Source of the DNA: Pseudoruegeria sp. SHC-113
GTDB taxonomy: Bacteria; Pseudomonadota; Alphaproteobacteria; Rhodobacterales; Rhodobacteraceae
Direction of reading: 5' to 3'
Length of the DNA: 64,000 nt
NCBI RefSeq assembly: GCF_025376885.1
Contig: NZ_JAHUBR010000001.1
Span: 682,001 to 746,000, forward strand
The first letter of the stretch is position 1. Each line of letters starts with the position of its first letter. A program made the position numbers and the translations under genes. The notes under the pieces were generated by a model that worked only from the letters and a program-made list of their open reading frames with translations, did not search any database and was not told where the DNA came from. This document shows, one piece after another, positions 25,025 through 34,472 of the stretch.

Positions 25025-25606
25025 TCAGGAGACGAATTCGAGCTTGGGCACGAAGCGCGGGCTGGTCACGACGAAGTTTTCAAACTCGATCCCCGAGTGC
25101 AGCCATGTGGTATAGAACGGCAGGTGCTCCAGCACGGCGGAGTAATCCATGTGCGTTTCCACGAGGATGATCGTATCGCCATCGGCCATCACCGGGATAC
25201 GGTCCAGCATGCCGTCCAGGTCGGCCTGATCCAATTCGTCTTCCGGGTTGGTGCCAGCGACCTTGCTCCAGTTGAGCAGAAGCTTGTCCTGCGACACGCT
25301 CCAAGACACCAGCGAGACGCGGATCCAGGAGGCCTCGGTATCGTCGGTCAGGTAGTCGAAGACGTCAGCGAGCCCGTCGATGAAAGCTTGATCGACCGGA
25401 TCCTTCTGGCGCGACAGGAGATCGCCCACGGTGTAGGCGGCCTTCACATTGGCGGTGCGGGCGCGGAAGGCGTCGTAATAGGTCACTGTCAGGCCGAACC
25501 CCAGCATCATCAAGGGCAGGATGATCACGGCTTCAACGCTCAGGCCGCCATCGCTGCGCTTGGTGAAGCGGCGCAGCCGGGCGCGGATATGTTGGATCAC
25601 AGACAT
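25025..25606 (-). CDS. TadE/TadF-like envelope protein
   Basis: 193 residues. A basic N-terminus (RARLRRFTKRSDGGLSVEAVIILPLMMLGFGLTVTYYDAFRA) with the TadE-type motif G-x-S-x-E followed by one transmembrane helix is typical of TadE/TadF minor pseudopilins. The rest is exported and shows no cysteines. The start codon overlaps the stop of the preceding gene by one base. Exact role unknown; see the operon as a whole. Confidence 0.82.
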   Translation of the reverse strand: MSVIQHIRARLRRFTKRSDGGLSVEAVIILPLMMLGFGLTVTYYDAFRARTANVKAAYTVGDLLSRQKDPVDQAFIDGLADVFDYLTDDTEASWIRVSLVSWSVSQDKLLLNWSKVAGTNPEDELDQADLDGMLDRIPVMADGDTIILVETHMDYSAVLEHLPFYTTWLHSGIEFENFVVTSPRFVPKLEFVS

Positions 25607-26160
25607 CAGCTCGGCTCGTTCACAAAAGCCGTCGCCGAAACCAGCGCTGTCTGGTTTAGGTGGTTCAGGCCAAGGTTGGTGGTGAATTTCGTGCTCGGAA
25701 AGATCGTGTCGACCATGGAGCAGACCCGCACCAGCATCAGCGTGTTTTCCACGCCGGAGTAGACCGGATCTTCCTGCACGACGATCTCTTCGTCCTGGTA
25801 TTCAACGCAGGTGGCGTCCGGGTCGAGTGTGCCCCAGTCGGCATCGCTCACGGTGCGCAGCTCGACCATGGTTTCCGCCTCGCAATTGGGGATGATCACT
25901 CCGGCGTAGAAGCAGACGCTTTCGCGCAGGTCATCGGCGTCCGGATCCTTGTATTTGCCCAGCCGCAGATCGCGCACCGTCATGTCGACGCCGCGGTCCA
26001 GAGCAACCTGCTTGGCCGTCATCATGCCGGTTTCCGCCGCTGCGAAGAGCAGGGTGATGAAGAGCGGCGTCCAGATCGCGAACTCGATGGTGGCGCTGCC
26101 GTCCTGCCGCTTGGCAAAGCCGCCAAGGGCACGGCGCATATATCTTACGACACGTTTCAT
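25606..26160 (-). CDS. TadE-like pseudopilin
   Basis: 184 residues. KRQDGSATIEFAIWTPLFITLLFAAAETGMM (about 17-48) is a clear TadE-like signal and helix: G-S-A-T-I-E-F resembles the conserved G-x-x-x-V/I-E-F/A cleavage site recognised by the TadV prepilin peptidase. The exported part has four or so cysteines (VCFYAG, PNCEAE, ATCVEY, RVCSMV) which may make disulfides. Start overlaps the end of the upstream TadG-like gene (ATGA). Confidence 0.85.
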   Translation of the reverse strand: MKRVVRYMRRALGGFAKRQDGSATIEFAIWTPLFITLLFAAAETGMMTAKQVALDRGVDMTVRDLRLGKYKDPDADDLRESVCFYAGVIIPNCEAETMVELRTVSDADWGTLDPDATCVEYQDEEIVVQEDPVYSGVENTLMLVRVCSMVDTIFPSTKFTTNLGLNHLNQTALVSATAFVNEPS

Positions 26161-27899
26161 TGGGTCAGCTTCAGGTTGTTGATCTGGGTGGCGATGCTGG
26201 CGAAGGCATCTTTGATTTCCAGATCCTGCACATCGTAAAAGTGGTTATAGGTGGACGCGCAATCTTTCATCACCTGTTTGGAATGGTCGGTGACCTCGTA
26301 GCCGATGGTGAAGATGATGATGTTCTTGTCTTTGGCCGCCGTGCAGATGTCGTCCAGACGATCATCCTTGGTGGATGCCCCGACATAGGAGCGTGCGCCC
26401 GGGTCGATTTTGTCGGCGTAGGAGCTACTGCCGGTCATCGGCTCGTAGATCTTGTCGGCCACATATTCGAGCGAGTAATCGTTCCACAGTTGCGGGTAGC
26501 TCTGGCGCACGGCCTCCCCCTCGACGGGCGTCAGCACGACGGTCTCCTGGTCCTGGTAGGAACACTTCGTCTTGCCCTTCTTGTTCTCCCAGCAGACGAG
26601 CACCTGCTCATATTCGATCGTCTCGATCTCGGCACCATCGCCGTAGGGCAGATCGTGCAGGGCGTCATCGATCTCCCACCAGTACTGATCTTGTTCAGGC
26701 CAGTAGACGGAGAGGTAGCCATCATGGTCGTTTTCGTAGACGTCCGAATAGCCGTTGATGAATTCATCCCTAAGATAGTACTGGCTCGTGTTGATGCCGT
26801 CTGTCATCACGATCAGCACTTTCATGCCGCCGTTGTAGTCATACTCGAAGGGGCGGTTTTCGAAGGACGCGTCCACGTCGCCGTCCGCGATCATCTGGGT
26901 GATCACTCCCTGCGTGTCCGGGTCCAGCAAGGCCGTCGCCCATTTCACGCCCACGTCGATGGAGGTGTTGCCATCGGCGAAGAAGTCTTCGATGTGGTTC
27001 TTCAGCGTTGTCGTGTTCTTCTCGAAGGCCATGATTTCGCGGCTGTCTTCTGTCTGACAGACAAGACGGCGGCCCGAGTAGGAATCCGTGTTGTTGGGCT
27101 TGGACCATTCTTTCCACGGGTCGAAATGGCCGGTGCGCTGCATCAGCGTCTCCGTCGACAGGGTCGTCGTCAGGAAGTCGTCGCTGGTGAAATCGACGCA
27201 ATGCGAATAGCTGTGCTCATCGGTCAGGTTGTAGTGCTGCGCGAGCGTCGCACCGGCGTTCACCTGCGTGGCGTAGGGGATGATCGAATAGGACACCGTG
27301 CCGTCGATCGAAGAGGAGGAAATCTGGTCGATGAAGTCCTGCGCCGCGTCCTTCAGGTTGGCGAGTTTCGTCGTCACCCCGTCGGCGGAATACTGCCCCA
27401 TGGAGCCGGATACATCGAGCACCATCGAGATCTCAAGATCGCGGATCCGCTCCTCGGCGGTGCCGGAGGCCGGCGCAGCGAGTTCATAAATCCCCGACAT
27501 CTTCATGAAGTGGGTTGTCACCGCGCGGCTCGCTGTGGCGGATACGATCCGGTAGGAAACCAGTTCGTCCTGATCCACCGAGATGTCGCTTTCGCTGATG
27601 TAGTCGCCAAGGCCGGCCTTGTCGAAGTAGTCAAGCACCACCGATTTCGGGTCGAGTTCCTGATCGCGGTCGGCGGCGGCGAGAACGGCGCGGTCCAGCG
27701 TGTTCTGCAGCGTCACACGCTCGCTTTCAAATTTCATCAGATCCACCGCGATCCCACCCATCAGGATCATCATGATGAAGATGAAGAGGGCGAAAACGGT
27801 CATCGTGCCGTCCTCTGCATTGCGGAACTGGCGCGCAAACGCATAGGCTTCGGACAGGGAGACGGTGCGGCGGTCGCGTGTCATCGGTTTCTTCTTCAT
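26157..27899 (-). CDS. TadG-like protein with von Willebrand factor A domain
   Basis: About 580 residues. FRNAEDGTMTVFALFIFIMMILMGGIAVDLMKFESERVTLQNTLDRAVLAAA at residues 25-76 is the TadG_N domain with one membrane helix. A VWA domain begins near residue 165 with a complete MIDAS DVSGSMGQYS and runs, with large inserts rich in Tyr, Asp and Glu, to the C-terminus (IIFTIGYEVTD). It is predicted to be exported, binding divalent metal. The start at 27899 (MKKKPMTRD) is the best fit; 27884 is possible. First gene of a three-gene operon. Confidence 0.85.
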   Translation of the reverse strand: MKKKPMTRDRRTVSLSEAYAFARQFRNAEDGTMTVFALFIFIMMILMGGIAVDLMKFESERVTLQNTLDRAVLAAADRDQELDPKSVVLDYFDKAGLGDYISESDISVDQDELVSYRIVSATASRAVTTHFMKMSGIYELAAPASGTAEERIRDLEISMVLDVSGSMGQYSADGVTTKLANLKDAAQDFIDQISSSSIDGTVSYSIIPYATQVNAGATLAQHYNLTDEHSYSHCVDFTSDDFLTTTLSTETLMQRTGHFDPWKEWSKPNNTDSYSGRRLVCQTEDSREIMAFEKNTTTLKNHIEDFFADGNTSIDVGVKWATALLDPDTQGVITQMIADGDVDASFENRPFEYDYNGGMKVLIVMTDGINTSQYYLRDEFINGYSDVYENDHDGYLSVYWPEQDQYWWEIDDALHDLPYGDGAEIETIEYEQVLVCWENKKGKTKCSYQDQETVVLTPVEGEAVRQSYPQLWNDYSLEYVADKIYEPMTGSSSYADKIDPGARSYVGASTKDDRLDDICTAAKDKNIIIFTIGYEVTDHSKQVMKDCASTYNHFYDVQDLEIKDAFASIATQINNLKLTQ

Positions 27900-28277
27900 G
27901 GCGGGTATCCAGAGTTCAGGGTAATCCCAATCCTTCATTTCTGCGATTTGGTTGTGGCCAAAATAGGGCAAAGTTCAGGGGGTTATGGGGAATCCGGGCT
28001 GTGTTAAGCCTTTGTTTCCCATTCTTGACCAATACTGTTTCGGCCGCTGCGCCAATGGTTTCGGCAGGGGTGGAATGTCCACTTCAGCCTTCGCGATCTG
28101 TTGGCGCGTTAATGATTCGCTCATCTCGTGGCATGTTTCCGCAAGGGAAAGTCTGAAGTTTTCAAACTGCCCGAAAAATAGGCTCTTTCCAGCCCCTGCC
28201 ACCGGGCCTAGGCTTGGAGGGCAATGTTATGCACCGGGCCGGAATTTCGCGGCGCGGGATCAGGGAGAGATATGCAT
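27900..28277. other. Intergenic region between divergent TadG-like and dehydrogenase genes
   Basis: 378 bp, richer in A and T than the surroundings, presumably holding both promoters. I see no convincing -35/-10 pair, no long dyad and no small gene with a ribosome site. Confidence 0.5.
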
Positions 28278-29708
28278 ATGAGCACCAAGCGAGAGCCGAG
28301 TTTCCGGGAGTCCGTGGATCTGATGTTCAACCGGGCGGCGGGCCTGATGGATCTGGAGCCGGGGCTGGAAGAGAAGATCCGCGTGGTCAACGCCACCTAC
28401 ACCGTGCGCTTTGGTGTGCGGCTGCGGGGCGAGGTCAAGACTTTCACCGGCTACCGCTCCGTCCACTCCGAGCATATGGAGCCTGTGAAAGGCGGGATCC
28501 GCTACGCGCTCGGCGTCAATCAGGACGAGGTCGAGGCGCTCGCGGCGCTGATGACCTATAAATGCGCTCTCGTGGAAGCGCCCTTCGGCGGATCCAAGGG
28601 CGGGCTTTGCATCGATCCGCGTGAATATGACGCCGCCGAGCTGGAGCGCATCACCCGCCGCTTCGCCTATGAGCTGGCCAAACGCGATCTGATCAACCCC
28701 TCCCAGAACGTGCCCGCGCCTGACATGGGCACCGGCGAGCGTGAGATGGCCTGGATCGCCGATCAATACGCCCGCATGAACACCACCGACATCAACGCCC
28801 GCGCCTGTGTCACCGGCAAGCCGCTGCACGCCGGCGGCATCTCGGGCCGGGTCGAGGCTACAGGGCGCGGCGTGCAATACGCCCTGCAGGAGTTCTTCCG
28901 CCATCCCGAGGACAAGGCGCAGGCCGGGCTGGAAGGCAAGCTCGACGGCAAGCGCGTGATCGTGCAGGGGCTTGGCAACGTGGGCTATCACGCGGCGAAA
29001 TTCCTGAGCGAGGAGGATGGCGCGAAGGTCATCGGCATCATCGAACGCGACGGCGCGCTCTATGATCCGGACGGGCTCGATGTAGAGGCTGTCTCGGCCT
29101 ACATCCGCAAGCACGGCGGGGTGAACATGTTCCCAGGGCCGCAATATGTGAAGGAGGGCGCGAAGCTTCTGGAGGAAGAGTGCGACATCCTGATCCCGGC
29201 GGCACTGGAAGGTGTGATCAACCTCGACAATGCCGAGCGCATCAAGGCGCCGCTGATCATCGAGGCTGCCAACGGCCCGATCACGGCCGGCGCCGATGAC
29301 GTGCTGCGCAAGAAGGGCACGGTGATCATTCCCGATCTCTACGCCAACGCCGGCGGTGTGACGGTCTCCTACTTCGAGTGGGTCAAGAACCTCTCCCACA
29401 TCCGCTTCGGCCGGATGCAGCGGCGGCAGGAGGAAGCGCGCCACCAACTGCTGGTGGACGAGCTGGAGCGGCTGGACCGTTACCTGGGCGATGCCTGGTC
29501 GATGACGCCGAACTTCAAGGAGAAGTATCTGCGCGGGGCCGATGAGCTGGAGCTGGTGCGCTCGGGCCTCGATGACACGATGCGGATTGCCTACCAGTCG
29601 ATGCGCGAAGTCTGGCACGGGCGCGGCGACGTGGAGGATCTGCGCACGGCGGGCTTTATCGTCTCCATCGGCCGCGTGGCCAAGAGCTACGAGGCCAAGG
29701 GCCTGTAA
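28278..29708 (+). CDS. Glu/Leu/Phe/Val dehydrogenase (glutamate dehydrogenase type)
   Basis: 476 residues. The N-terminal dimerisation/substrate domain has VKGGIRYALGVNQDEVEALAALMTYKCALVEAPFGGSKGG with the catalytic-site lysines, and NPSQNVPAPDMGTGEREMAWIADQY. The NAD(P) domain includes VIVQGLGNVGYHAAKFL. This matches NAD-type glutamate dehydrogenases of the smaller class; amino-acid specificity within the family is not certain from sequence alone. The ATG at 28278 is eight bases after GGGAGAG; another ATG at 28272 is too close to it. Single-gene unit. Confidence 0.93.
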   Translation: MSTKREPSFRESVDLMFNRAAGLMDLEPGLEEKIRVVNATYTVRFGVRLRGEVKTFTGYRSVHSEHMEPVKGGIRYALGVNQDEVEALAALMTYKCALVEAPFGGSKGGLCIDPREYDAAELERITRRFAYELAKRDLINPSQNVPAPDMGTGEREMAWIADQYARMNTTDINARACVTGKPLHAGGISGRVEATGRGVQYALQEFFRHPEDKAQAGLEGKLDGKRVIVQGLGNVGYHAAKFLSEEDGAKVIGIIERDGALYDPDGLDVEAVSAYIRKHGGVNMFPGPQYVKEGAKLLEEECDILIPAALEGVINLDNAERIKAPLIIEAANGPITAGADDVLRKKGTVIIPDLYANAGGVTVSYFEWVKNLSHIRFGRMQRRQEEARHQLLVDELERLDRYLGDAWSMTPNFKEKYLRGADELELVRSGLDDTMRIAYQSMREVWHGRGDVEDLRTAGFIVSIGRVAKSYEAKGL

Positions 29709-29722
29709 AGCCGAGTAGTCTC

Positions 29723-29761
29723 GCCCGGCGGCACGCCGGGCAGCCCCCGTCCGCCCCCGTC
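29723..29761. repeat. REP-like palindrome with tail, copy 1
   Basis: GCCCGGCG, three bases, CGCCGGGC, followed by a C-rich tail to 29761. The reverse complement recurs at 45149-45187 with 37 of 39 bases the same; the two differences are in the loop and near the end. It lies just downstream of the dehydrogenase gene. Confidence 0.8.
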
Positions 29762-29770
29762 AAACCTATG

Positions 29771-29811
29771 GTTTGCCTTTGGCAAAACGGGGCGGGGGCT
29801 TCTCCCCCGCC
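29771..29811. repeat. Two consecutive hairpins in the gap before soxB
   Basis: GTTTGCC / GGCAAAAC (one bulge) and then GGCGGGGG / CCCCCGCC with loop CTTCT. Together with the REP-like element they fill most of the 295-bp gap between the dehydrogenase and soxB; the remainder up to 30003 shows no gene. Confidence 0.55.
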
Positions 29812-30003
29812 CGGCGGTCAGGGGCTGCCCTTCTCTCCCCATAACGGCCGTTCAGCTCAGCGGGCCTGACTCCCAATCTCTCTTTCGCGGCAAAACGCGT
29901 CGCGAAAGGGCCAGCCGCTGTCGGCGGGGGGCTTTACCTCTGGCCCCATCCCGCGCCACCATCGCGGGGCAGGGCGCAAGGGGTGCCCGTGGAGAGGGCC
30001 ATC

Positions 30004-31257
30004 ATGCGATTTTCCGCCTGGCAGCTGCTGAAGGAAGGGCTCACCGGCAACAAGGGCTGGGGTGCGCATTGGCGCGATCCGGAGCCCAAGCCCGCCTATG
30101 ACGTTCTGATCATCGGCGGCGGCGGCCACGGGCTGGCCACGGCCTATTACCTTGCCAAGGAACACGGCATCACCAATGTCGCCGTGCTGGAAAAGGGCTA
30201 TATCGGCGGCGGCAACGTGGGGCGCAACACCACCATTGTGCGCGCCAATTACGGGCTGCCGGGCAACTCCGAGTTCTACTCCCACTCCCTCAAGCTCTGG
30301 GAGGGGCTGGAAGCTGATCTGAACTACAACGTGATGCATTCCCAGCGCGGTATCATCAACTTGTTCCACTCCGACGGCGCGCGCGATGCCGCCGCCCGGC
30401 GCGGCAACGCGATGATCAACCAGGGCGATGACGCCGTTCTGCTGGACCGCGACGGCGTGCGCGCCATGCTGCCCTATCTGGACTATGAAAACATCCGCTT
30501 CCCCGTCTACGGTGGCCTCTACCACGCGCGCGGCGGCACCGCCCGCCACGATGCCGTGGCCTGGGGCTTTGCCCGTGGCGCGGATCAGCGCGGGGTGGAT
30601 CTGATCCAGAACTGCGAAGTGACGGGGATCGACGTTGAGCAGGGCCGCGTCACAGGCGTGCAAACAACGCGCGGGGCCATCAAGGCCAATAAGGTCGCCA
30701 TGGTCACCGCCGGGCGGTCCGGGCAGGTGGCCGCAATGGCCGGGATGCGCCTGCCGATCGAAAGCCACATCCTGCAGGCCTTCGTCACCGAAGGGCTCAA
30801 GCCCTGTATCGATACGGTGATCACCTTCGGCATGGGGCACTTTTACATCAGCCAGTCCGACAAGGGCGGGCTCGTCTTTGGCGGCGATCTGGATTTCTAC
30901 GCCTCCTACGCGGCCCGCGGGAACCTGCCGCAGGCCGAGCATGTGATGGAAGCCGCGATGACGCTGATGCCGATGATCGGCAAGGCCCGCGTGCTGCGCA
31001 GCTGGGGCGGCATCATGGATATGTCACCCGACGGCTCGCCCATCATCGACACCACCCATATCGACGGGCTCTTCCTGAATTGCGGCTGGTGCTACGGCGG
31101 CTTCAAGGCGGTGCCGGGATCCGGAAACGTCACCGCCCATCTGATCGCCACGGGCCGCCCGCATGAGGCTGCCACGAAATACCGGCTCGACCGCTTCGCC
31201 ACGGGCATTGGCCTGATGGACGAAGAAGGCACCGGCAGCCAACACAACCTGCATTAG
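30004..31257 (+). CDS. soxB: Sarcosine oxidase subunit beta
   Basis: 417 residues, normal for heterotetrameric sarcosine oxidase beta. The FAD-binding GxGxxG part is YDVLIIGGGGHGLATAYYLAKEHG, and the covalent-FMN/FAD region and C-terminal WCYGGFKAVPGSG are present. The complex demethylates sarcosine to glycine with tetrahydrofolate, giving 5,10-methylene-THF and H2O2. Start after GGAGAGGGCC. First gene of soxBDAG. Confidence 0.96.
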   Translation: MRFSAWQLLKEGLTGNKGWGAHWRDPEPKPAYDVLIIGGGGHGLATAYYLAKEHGITNVAVLEKGYIGGGNVGRNTTIVRANYGLPGNSEFYSHSLKLWEGLEADLNYNVMHSQRGIINLFHSDGARDAAARRGNAMINQGDDAVLLDRDGVRAMLPYLDYENIRFPVYGGLYHARGGTARHDAVAWGFARGADQRGVDLIQNCEVTGIDVEQGRVTGVQTTRGAIKANKVAMVTAGRSGQVAAMAGMRLPIESHILQAFVTEGLKPCIDTVITFGMGHFYISQSDKGGLVFGGDLDFYASYAARGNLPQAEHVMEAAMTLMPMIGKARVLRSWGGIMDMSPDGSPIIDTTHIDGLFLNCGWCYGGFKAVPGSGNVTAHLIATGRPHEAATKYRLDRFATGIGLMDEEGTGSQHNLH

Positions 31258-31269
31258 GGAGCGCATGCC

Positions 31270-31545
31270 ATGAGGATCACCTGCCCCTGTTGCGGCCCCC
31301 GCGATCTGCGCGAGTTTTCCTATCGGGGCGCGGCCAGCGATCTGGACCGCCCCGCCGCCGATGCGCCGCCGGAAGATTGGCACGCCTACCTCCACCTGCG
31401 CGACAACCCCGCCGGGGTGACGCGCGATCTTTGGTATCACGAGCTGGGCTGCGCAAGCTGGCTCGTGGTGACGCGCAACACGGTGACGCATGAGATCCTC
31501 TCCTGCGAGATGGCGCGCGATGTCGCGCGGGAGGCGGCACGATGA
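31270..31545 (+). CDS. soxD: Sarcosine oxidase subunit delta
   Basis: 91 residues. The zinc site begins ITCPCCGPRDLREFSYRG and is completed by HELGCASWLVVTRNT, as in all SoxD proteins. It packs between alpha and beta subunits. Located 12 bases after soxB; its last four bases overlap the start of soxA. Confidence 0.96.
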   Translation: MRITCPCCGPRDLREFSYRGAASDLDRPAADAPPEDWHAYLHLRDNPAGVTRDLWYHELGCASWLVVTRNTVTHEILSCEMARDVAREAAR

Positions 31546-34472
31546 GGATCGACGGCACCGGGCTGATCAACCGCGACAAACCCGTCAGCTTCAGCTTCGA
31601 TGGCCGCAGCTATCAGGGCTTTGAGGGCGATACGCTGGCCTCCGCCTTGCTCGCCAATGGCGTGCGGCTGATGGGGCGCAGCTTCAAGTATCACCGCCCG
31701 CGCGGCGTGTTCACCGCCGGCTCCGAAGAGCCCAACGCGCTGATGACAGTCGGGCGCGGCGCGGCGCAAACGCCCAACGTGCGCGCCACCGTGCAGGAGA
31801 TCTACGAGGGGCTGGACGCCCGCAGCCAGAACCGCTGGCCCTCGCTCTCGGCTGATCTGCTTTCGGTGAACGATCTGCTCTCGCCCTTCCTTGGCGCGGG
31901 CTTCTACTACAAGACCTTCATGTGGCCCCGCAGCTTCTGGGAGAAGCTCTATGAGCCGGTGATCCGCCGCGCCGCCGGGCTGGGCGCGCTCTCCGGAGCC
32001 CACGACACTGCGCGCTACGATCGCGCCTACGCCTTCTGCGATCTGCTCGTGGTCGGCTCCGGCCCCGCCGGGCTCATGGCGGCGCTCACGGCGGGCCGTT
32101 CGGGGGCCGATGTGATCCTCTGCGAGGAAGACAGCGCCTTCGGCGGGCGGCTCAACAGCGAGGCGGAAGAGATCGACGGCGCGCCTGCGCGGGCGTGGGT
32201 GAAGGCCTGCCTCGCGGAACTGGACAGCCTGCCCAACGTGCGGCTGATGCGGCGCACCACGGTGACCGGGGCCTATGATCAGGGCACCTACGGTGCGCTG
32301 GAGCGCGTGGCCTTGCACATGGCCGATCCCGGCGACCGCCCGCTGGAAACCTTCTGGCACATCGCCGCGAAAGCCTGCGTGCTGGCCGCCGGTGCTTTGG
32401 AGCGCCCCATCGCCTTTCCGATGAATGACCGCCCCGGCGTGATGACGGCCAGCGCCCTGCGCAGCTACCTGCACCGCTACAACGTCGCCCCCGGCAAGCG
32501 CGTCGCGGTGTTTGGCAACAACGATGGCGCGCGGCAGACGGCCGAGGATCTGCGCGCGGCAGGCGTGGAAGTGGCCGCTCTTGTCGACAGCCGGTCTGAC
32601 GCCGACCTGCCGGTGGGTTTCAACGCCTTCAAGGGCGCGCAGGTCATCCACACCAAGGGCTATACGGGGCTGAAATCCATCACCATCTCCACAGGGAATC
32701 GCGAAGAGGTGATCGAGGCCGATTGCCTTGCCGTCACCGGCGGCTGGAACCCGACACTGCACCTCACCTGCCACATGGGCGCGCGGCCCGTCTGGAGCGA
32801 ACCCCTCGCCGCCTTCGTGCCCGCAGACCATACCGTGCCCGGCATGATCCCGGCGGGCGCGGCCAAGGGCCTCTTCTCCACGGCGGGATGCCTTGCCGAT
32901 GGCCAGCGCGCCGCGAAAGAAGCGCTCAGGGCGCTGGGCCTGAAGGCCAAAGCCGCCGATCTGCCCGTGGCCTCCGATGCCCCCTACAGTGTCGCGCCGC
33001 TCTGGCAGGTGCCCGGCAAGAGGCGCGCGTGGCTCGATTTCCAGAACGACGTGACGGTGAAGGACGTCAAGCAGGCCGCGCAGGAGAACTTCCGCTCGGT
33101 CGAGCACATGAAGCGCTACACGACGCAAGGTATGGCCACCGATCAGGGCAAGAACAGCAACGTGGGTGCGCTCGCGGTGCTGGCCGATGCCACCGGGCGC
33201 GGCATCCCCGAAACCGGCACCACCACCTTCCGCCCGCCCTTCGCGCCGGTCTCCATCGCGGCCATGGGCGCTGGCGCGCGCGGCAAGGGCTTTGCGCCCG
33301 AGCGCTTCACCACCTCCCACGCCGCCAGCCAGCGCCGCGCCGCGCCACAGATCGAGGCCGGGCTCTGGTATCGCCCCTCCTATTATCCGCTCCCGGGCGA
33401 TTCCGGTTGGCAGGAGGCCTGCAACCGCGAGGTCGGCTATGTGCGCAATGCGGTCGGGGTCTGCGATGTCTCGACGCTGGGCAAGATCGACATTCAGGGC
33501 AAGGACGCCGCCGCCTTCCTTGATTTCGTCTACACCAACACCTTCTCCACCCTGAAAGAGGGGCGCGTGCGCTACGGGCTGATGTTGCGCGAGGATGGCC
33601 ACGTGATGGACGATGGCACCTGCGCGCGGCTGGGGCCGAACCATTACCTGATGACAACCACCACTGCAGCCGCCGGTCAGGTGATGAAACATCTGGAGTT
33701 CGTGCGCCAAGCCCTGCGCCCGGAGCTGGATGTCTGCCTTGCCTCCGTGACCGAGCATTGGGCCCAATTCGCCGTGGCCGGCCCGCAATCGCGCGCGCTG
33801 CTGGACGCCGTGCTGGATGCGCCGGTCGATGAAGCGGAGTTCCCCTTCATGGGCTGCGGTGCTGTCACCGTGGCGGGCGTGCCCGGGCGGCTCTTCCGCA
33901 TCTCCTTCTCCGGCGAACATGCCTATGAAATCGCCGTCCCCGCCCGCTACGGCGCGGCGCTGTTCGGCGATCTCGTCGCCCGCGCCGAGGTGCTGGGCGG
34001 CGGGGCCTACGGGATGGAGGCGCTCAACGTTCTGCGGATCGAGAAGGGCTTCATCACCCACGCCGAGATCCACGGTCGCACCACCGCTTTTGACATCGGG
34101 ATGGCGCGGATGGTGGCGGCCAAGAAGGAGTGCATAGGCAAGGCGGCCTCCCAGCGCGAAGGGCTTTCGGGGCCGGAGCGCGAGCAGCTTGTGGGGCTGA
34201 AGCCCGTGCTGCCGGGCGGGCGGATCACCGCCGGCGCGCATCTGTTCTCGGAAGCCAAACCGGCCACACGGGTGCATGATGAGGGCTATGTGACCTCCAC
34301 CGGCTACTCCCCCACACTGGGCCATGAGATCGGGCTTGGCTTCCTGAAAAACGGGCCGATGCGCCATGGCGAGGTGGTGAAGCTGGTGGACCACCTGCGC
34401 GGGGTGGAAACGCTCTGCACCGTCTGCGGCCCGGTTTTCCTTGATCCCGACGGAGGGCGGATGCGTGGCTGA
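31542..34472 (+). CDS. soxA: Sarcosine oxidase subunit alpha
   Basis: 976 residues. From the N-terminus: a ferredoxin-like-fold domain without cluster (VSFSFDGRSYQGFEGDTLASALLANGVRLMGRSFKYHRPRG), an NAD-binding part (LLVVGSGPAGLMAALTAG, then KRVAVFGNNDGARQTAEDL), and the C-terminal glycine-cleavage-T-like domain that binds tetrahydrofolate (from about residue 600, with VGVCDVSTLGKIDIQGKDA and GMEALNVLRIEKGFI). This subunit carries NAD and noncovalent FAD and passes methylene to THF. Confidence 0.97.
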   Translation: MRIDGTGLINRDKPVSFSFDGRSYQGFEGDTLASALLANGVRLMGRSFKYHRPRGVFTAGSEEPNALMTVGRGAAQTPNVRATVQEIYEGLDARSQNRWPSLSADLLSVNDLLSPFLGAGFYYKTFMWPRSFWEKLYEPVIRRAAGLGALSGAHDTARYDRAYAFCDLLVVGSGPAGLMAALTAGRSGADVILCEEDSAFGGRLNSEAEEIDGAPARAWVKACLAELDSLPNVRLMRRTTVTGAYDQGTYGALERVALHMADPGDRPLETFWHIAAKACVLAAGALERPIAFPMNDRPGVMTASALRSYLHRYNVAPGKRVAVFGNNDGARQTAEDLRAAGVEVAALVDSRSDADLPVGFNAFKGAQVIHTKGYTGLKSITISTGNREEVIEADCLAVTGGWNPTLHLTCHMGARPVWSEPLAAFVPADHTVPGMIPAGAAKGLFSTAGCLADGQRAAKEALRALGLKAKAADLPVASDAPYSVAPLWQVPGKRRAWLDFQNDVTVKDVKQAAQENFRSVEHMKRYTTQGMATDQGKNSNVGALAVLADATGRGIPETGTTTFRPPFAPVSIAAMGAGARGKGFAPERFTTSHAASQRRAAPQIEAGLWYRPSYYPLPGDSGWQEACNREVGYVRNAVGVCDVSTLGKIDIQGKDAAAFLDFVYTNTFSTLKEGRVRYGLMLREDGHVMDDGTCARLGPNHYLMTTTTAAAGQVMKHLEFVRQALRPELDVCLASVTEHWAQFAVAGPQSRALLDAVLDAPVDEAEFPFMGCGAVTVAGVPGRLFRISFSGEHAYEIAVPARYGAALFGDLVARAEVLGGGAYGMEALNVLRIEKGFITHAEIHGRTTAFDIGMARMVAAKKECIGKAASQREGLSGPEREQLVGLKPVLPGGRITAGAHLFSEAKPATRVHDEGYVTSTGYSPTLGHEIGLGFLKNGPMRHGEVVKLVDHLRGVETLCTVCGPVFLDPDGGRMRG

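Noticed and set aside
31437-34394. Long open frame opposite soxA
   Set aside because: Same shadow effect; the plus-strand soxA matches a known family throughout.
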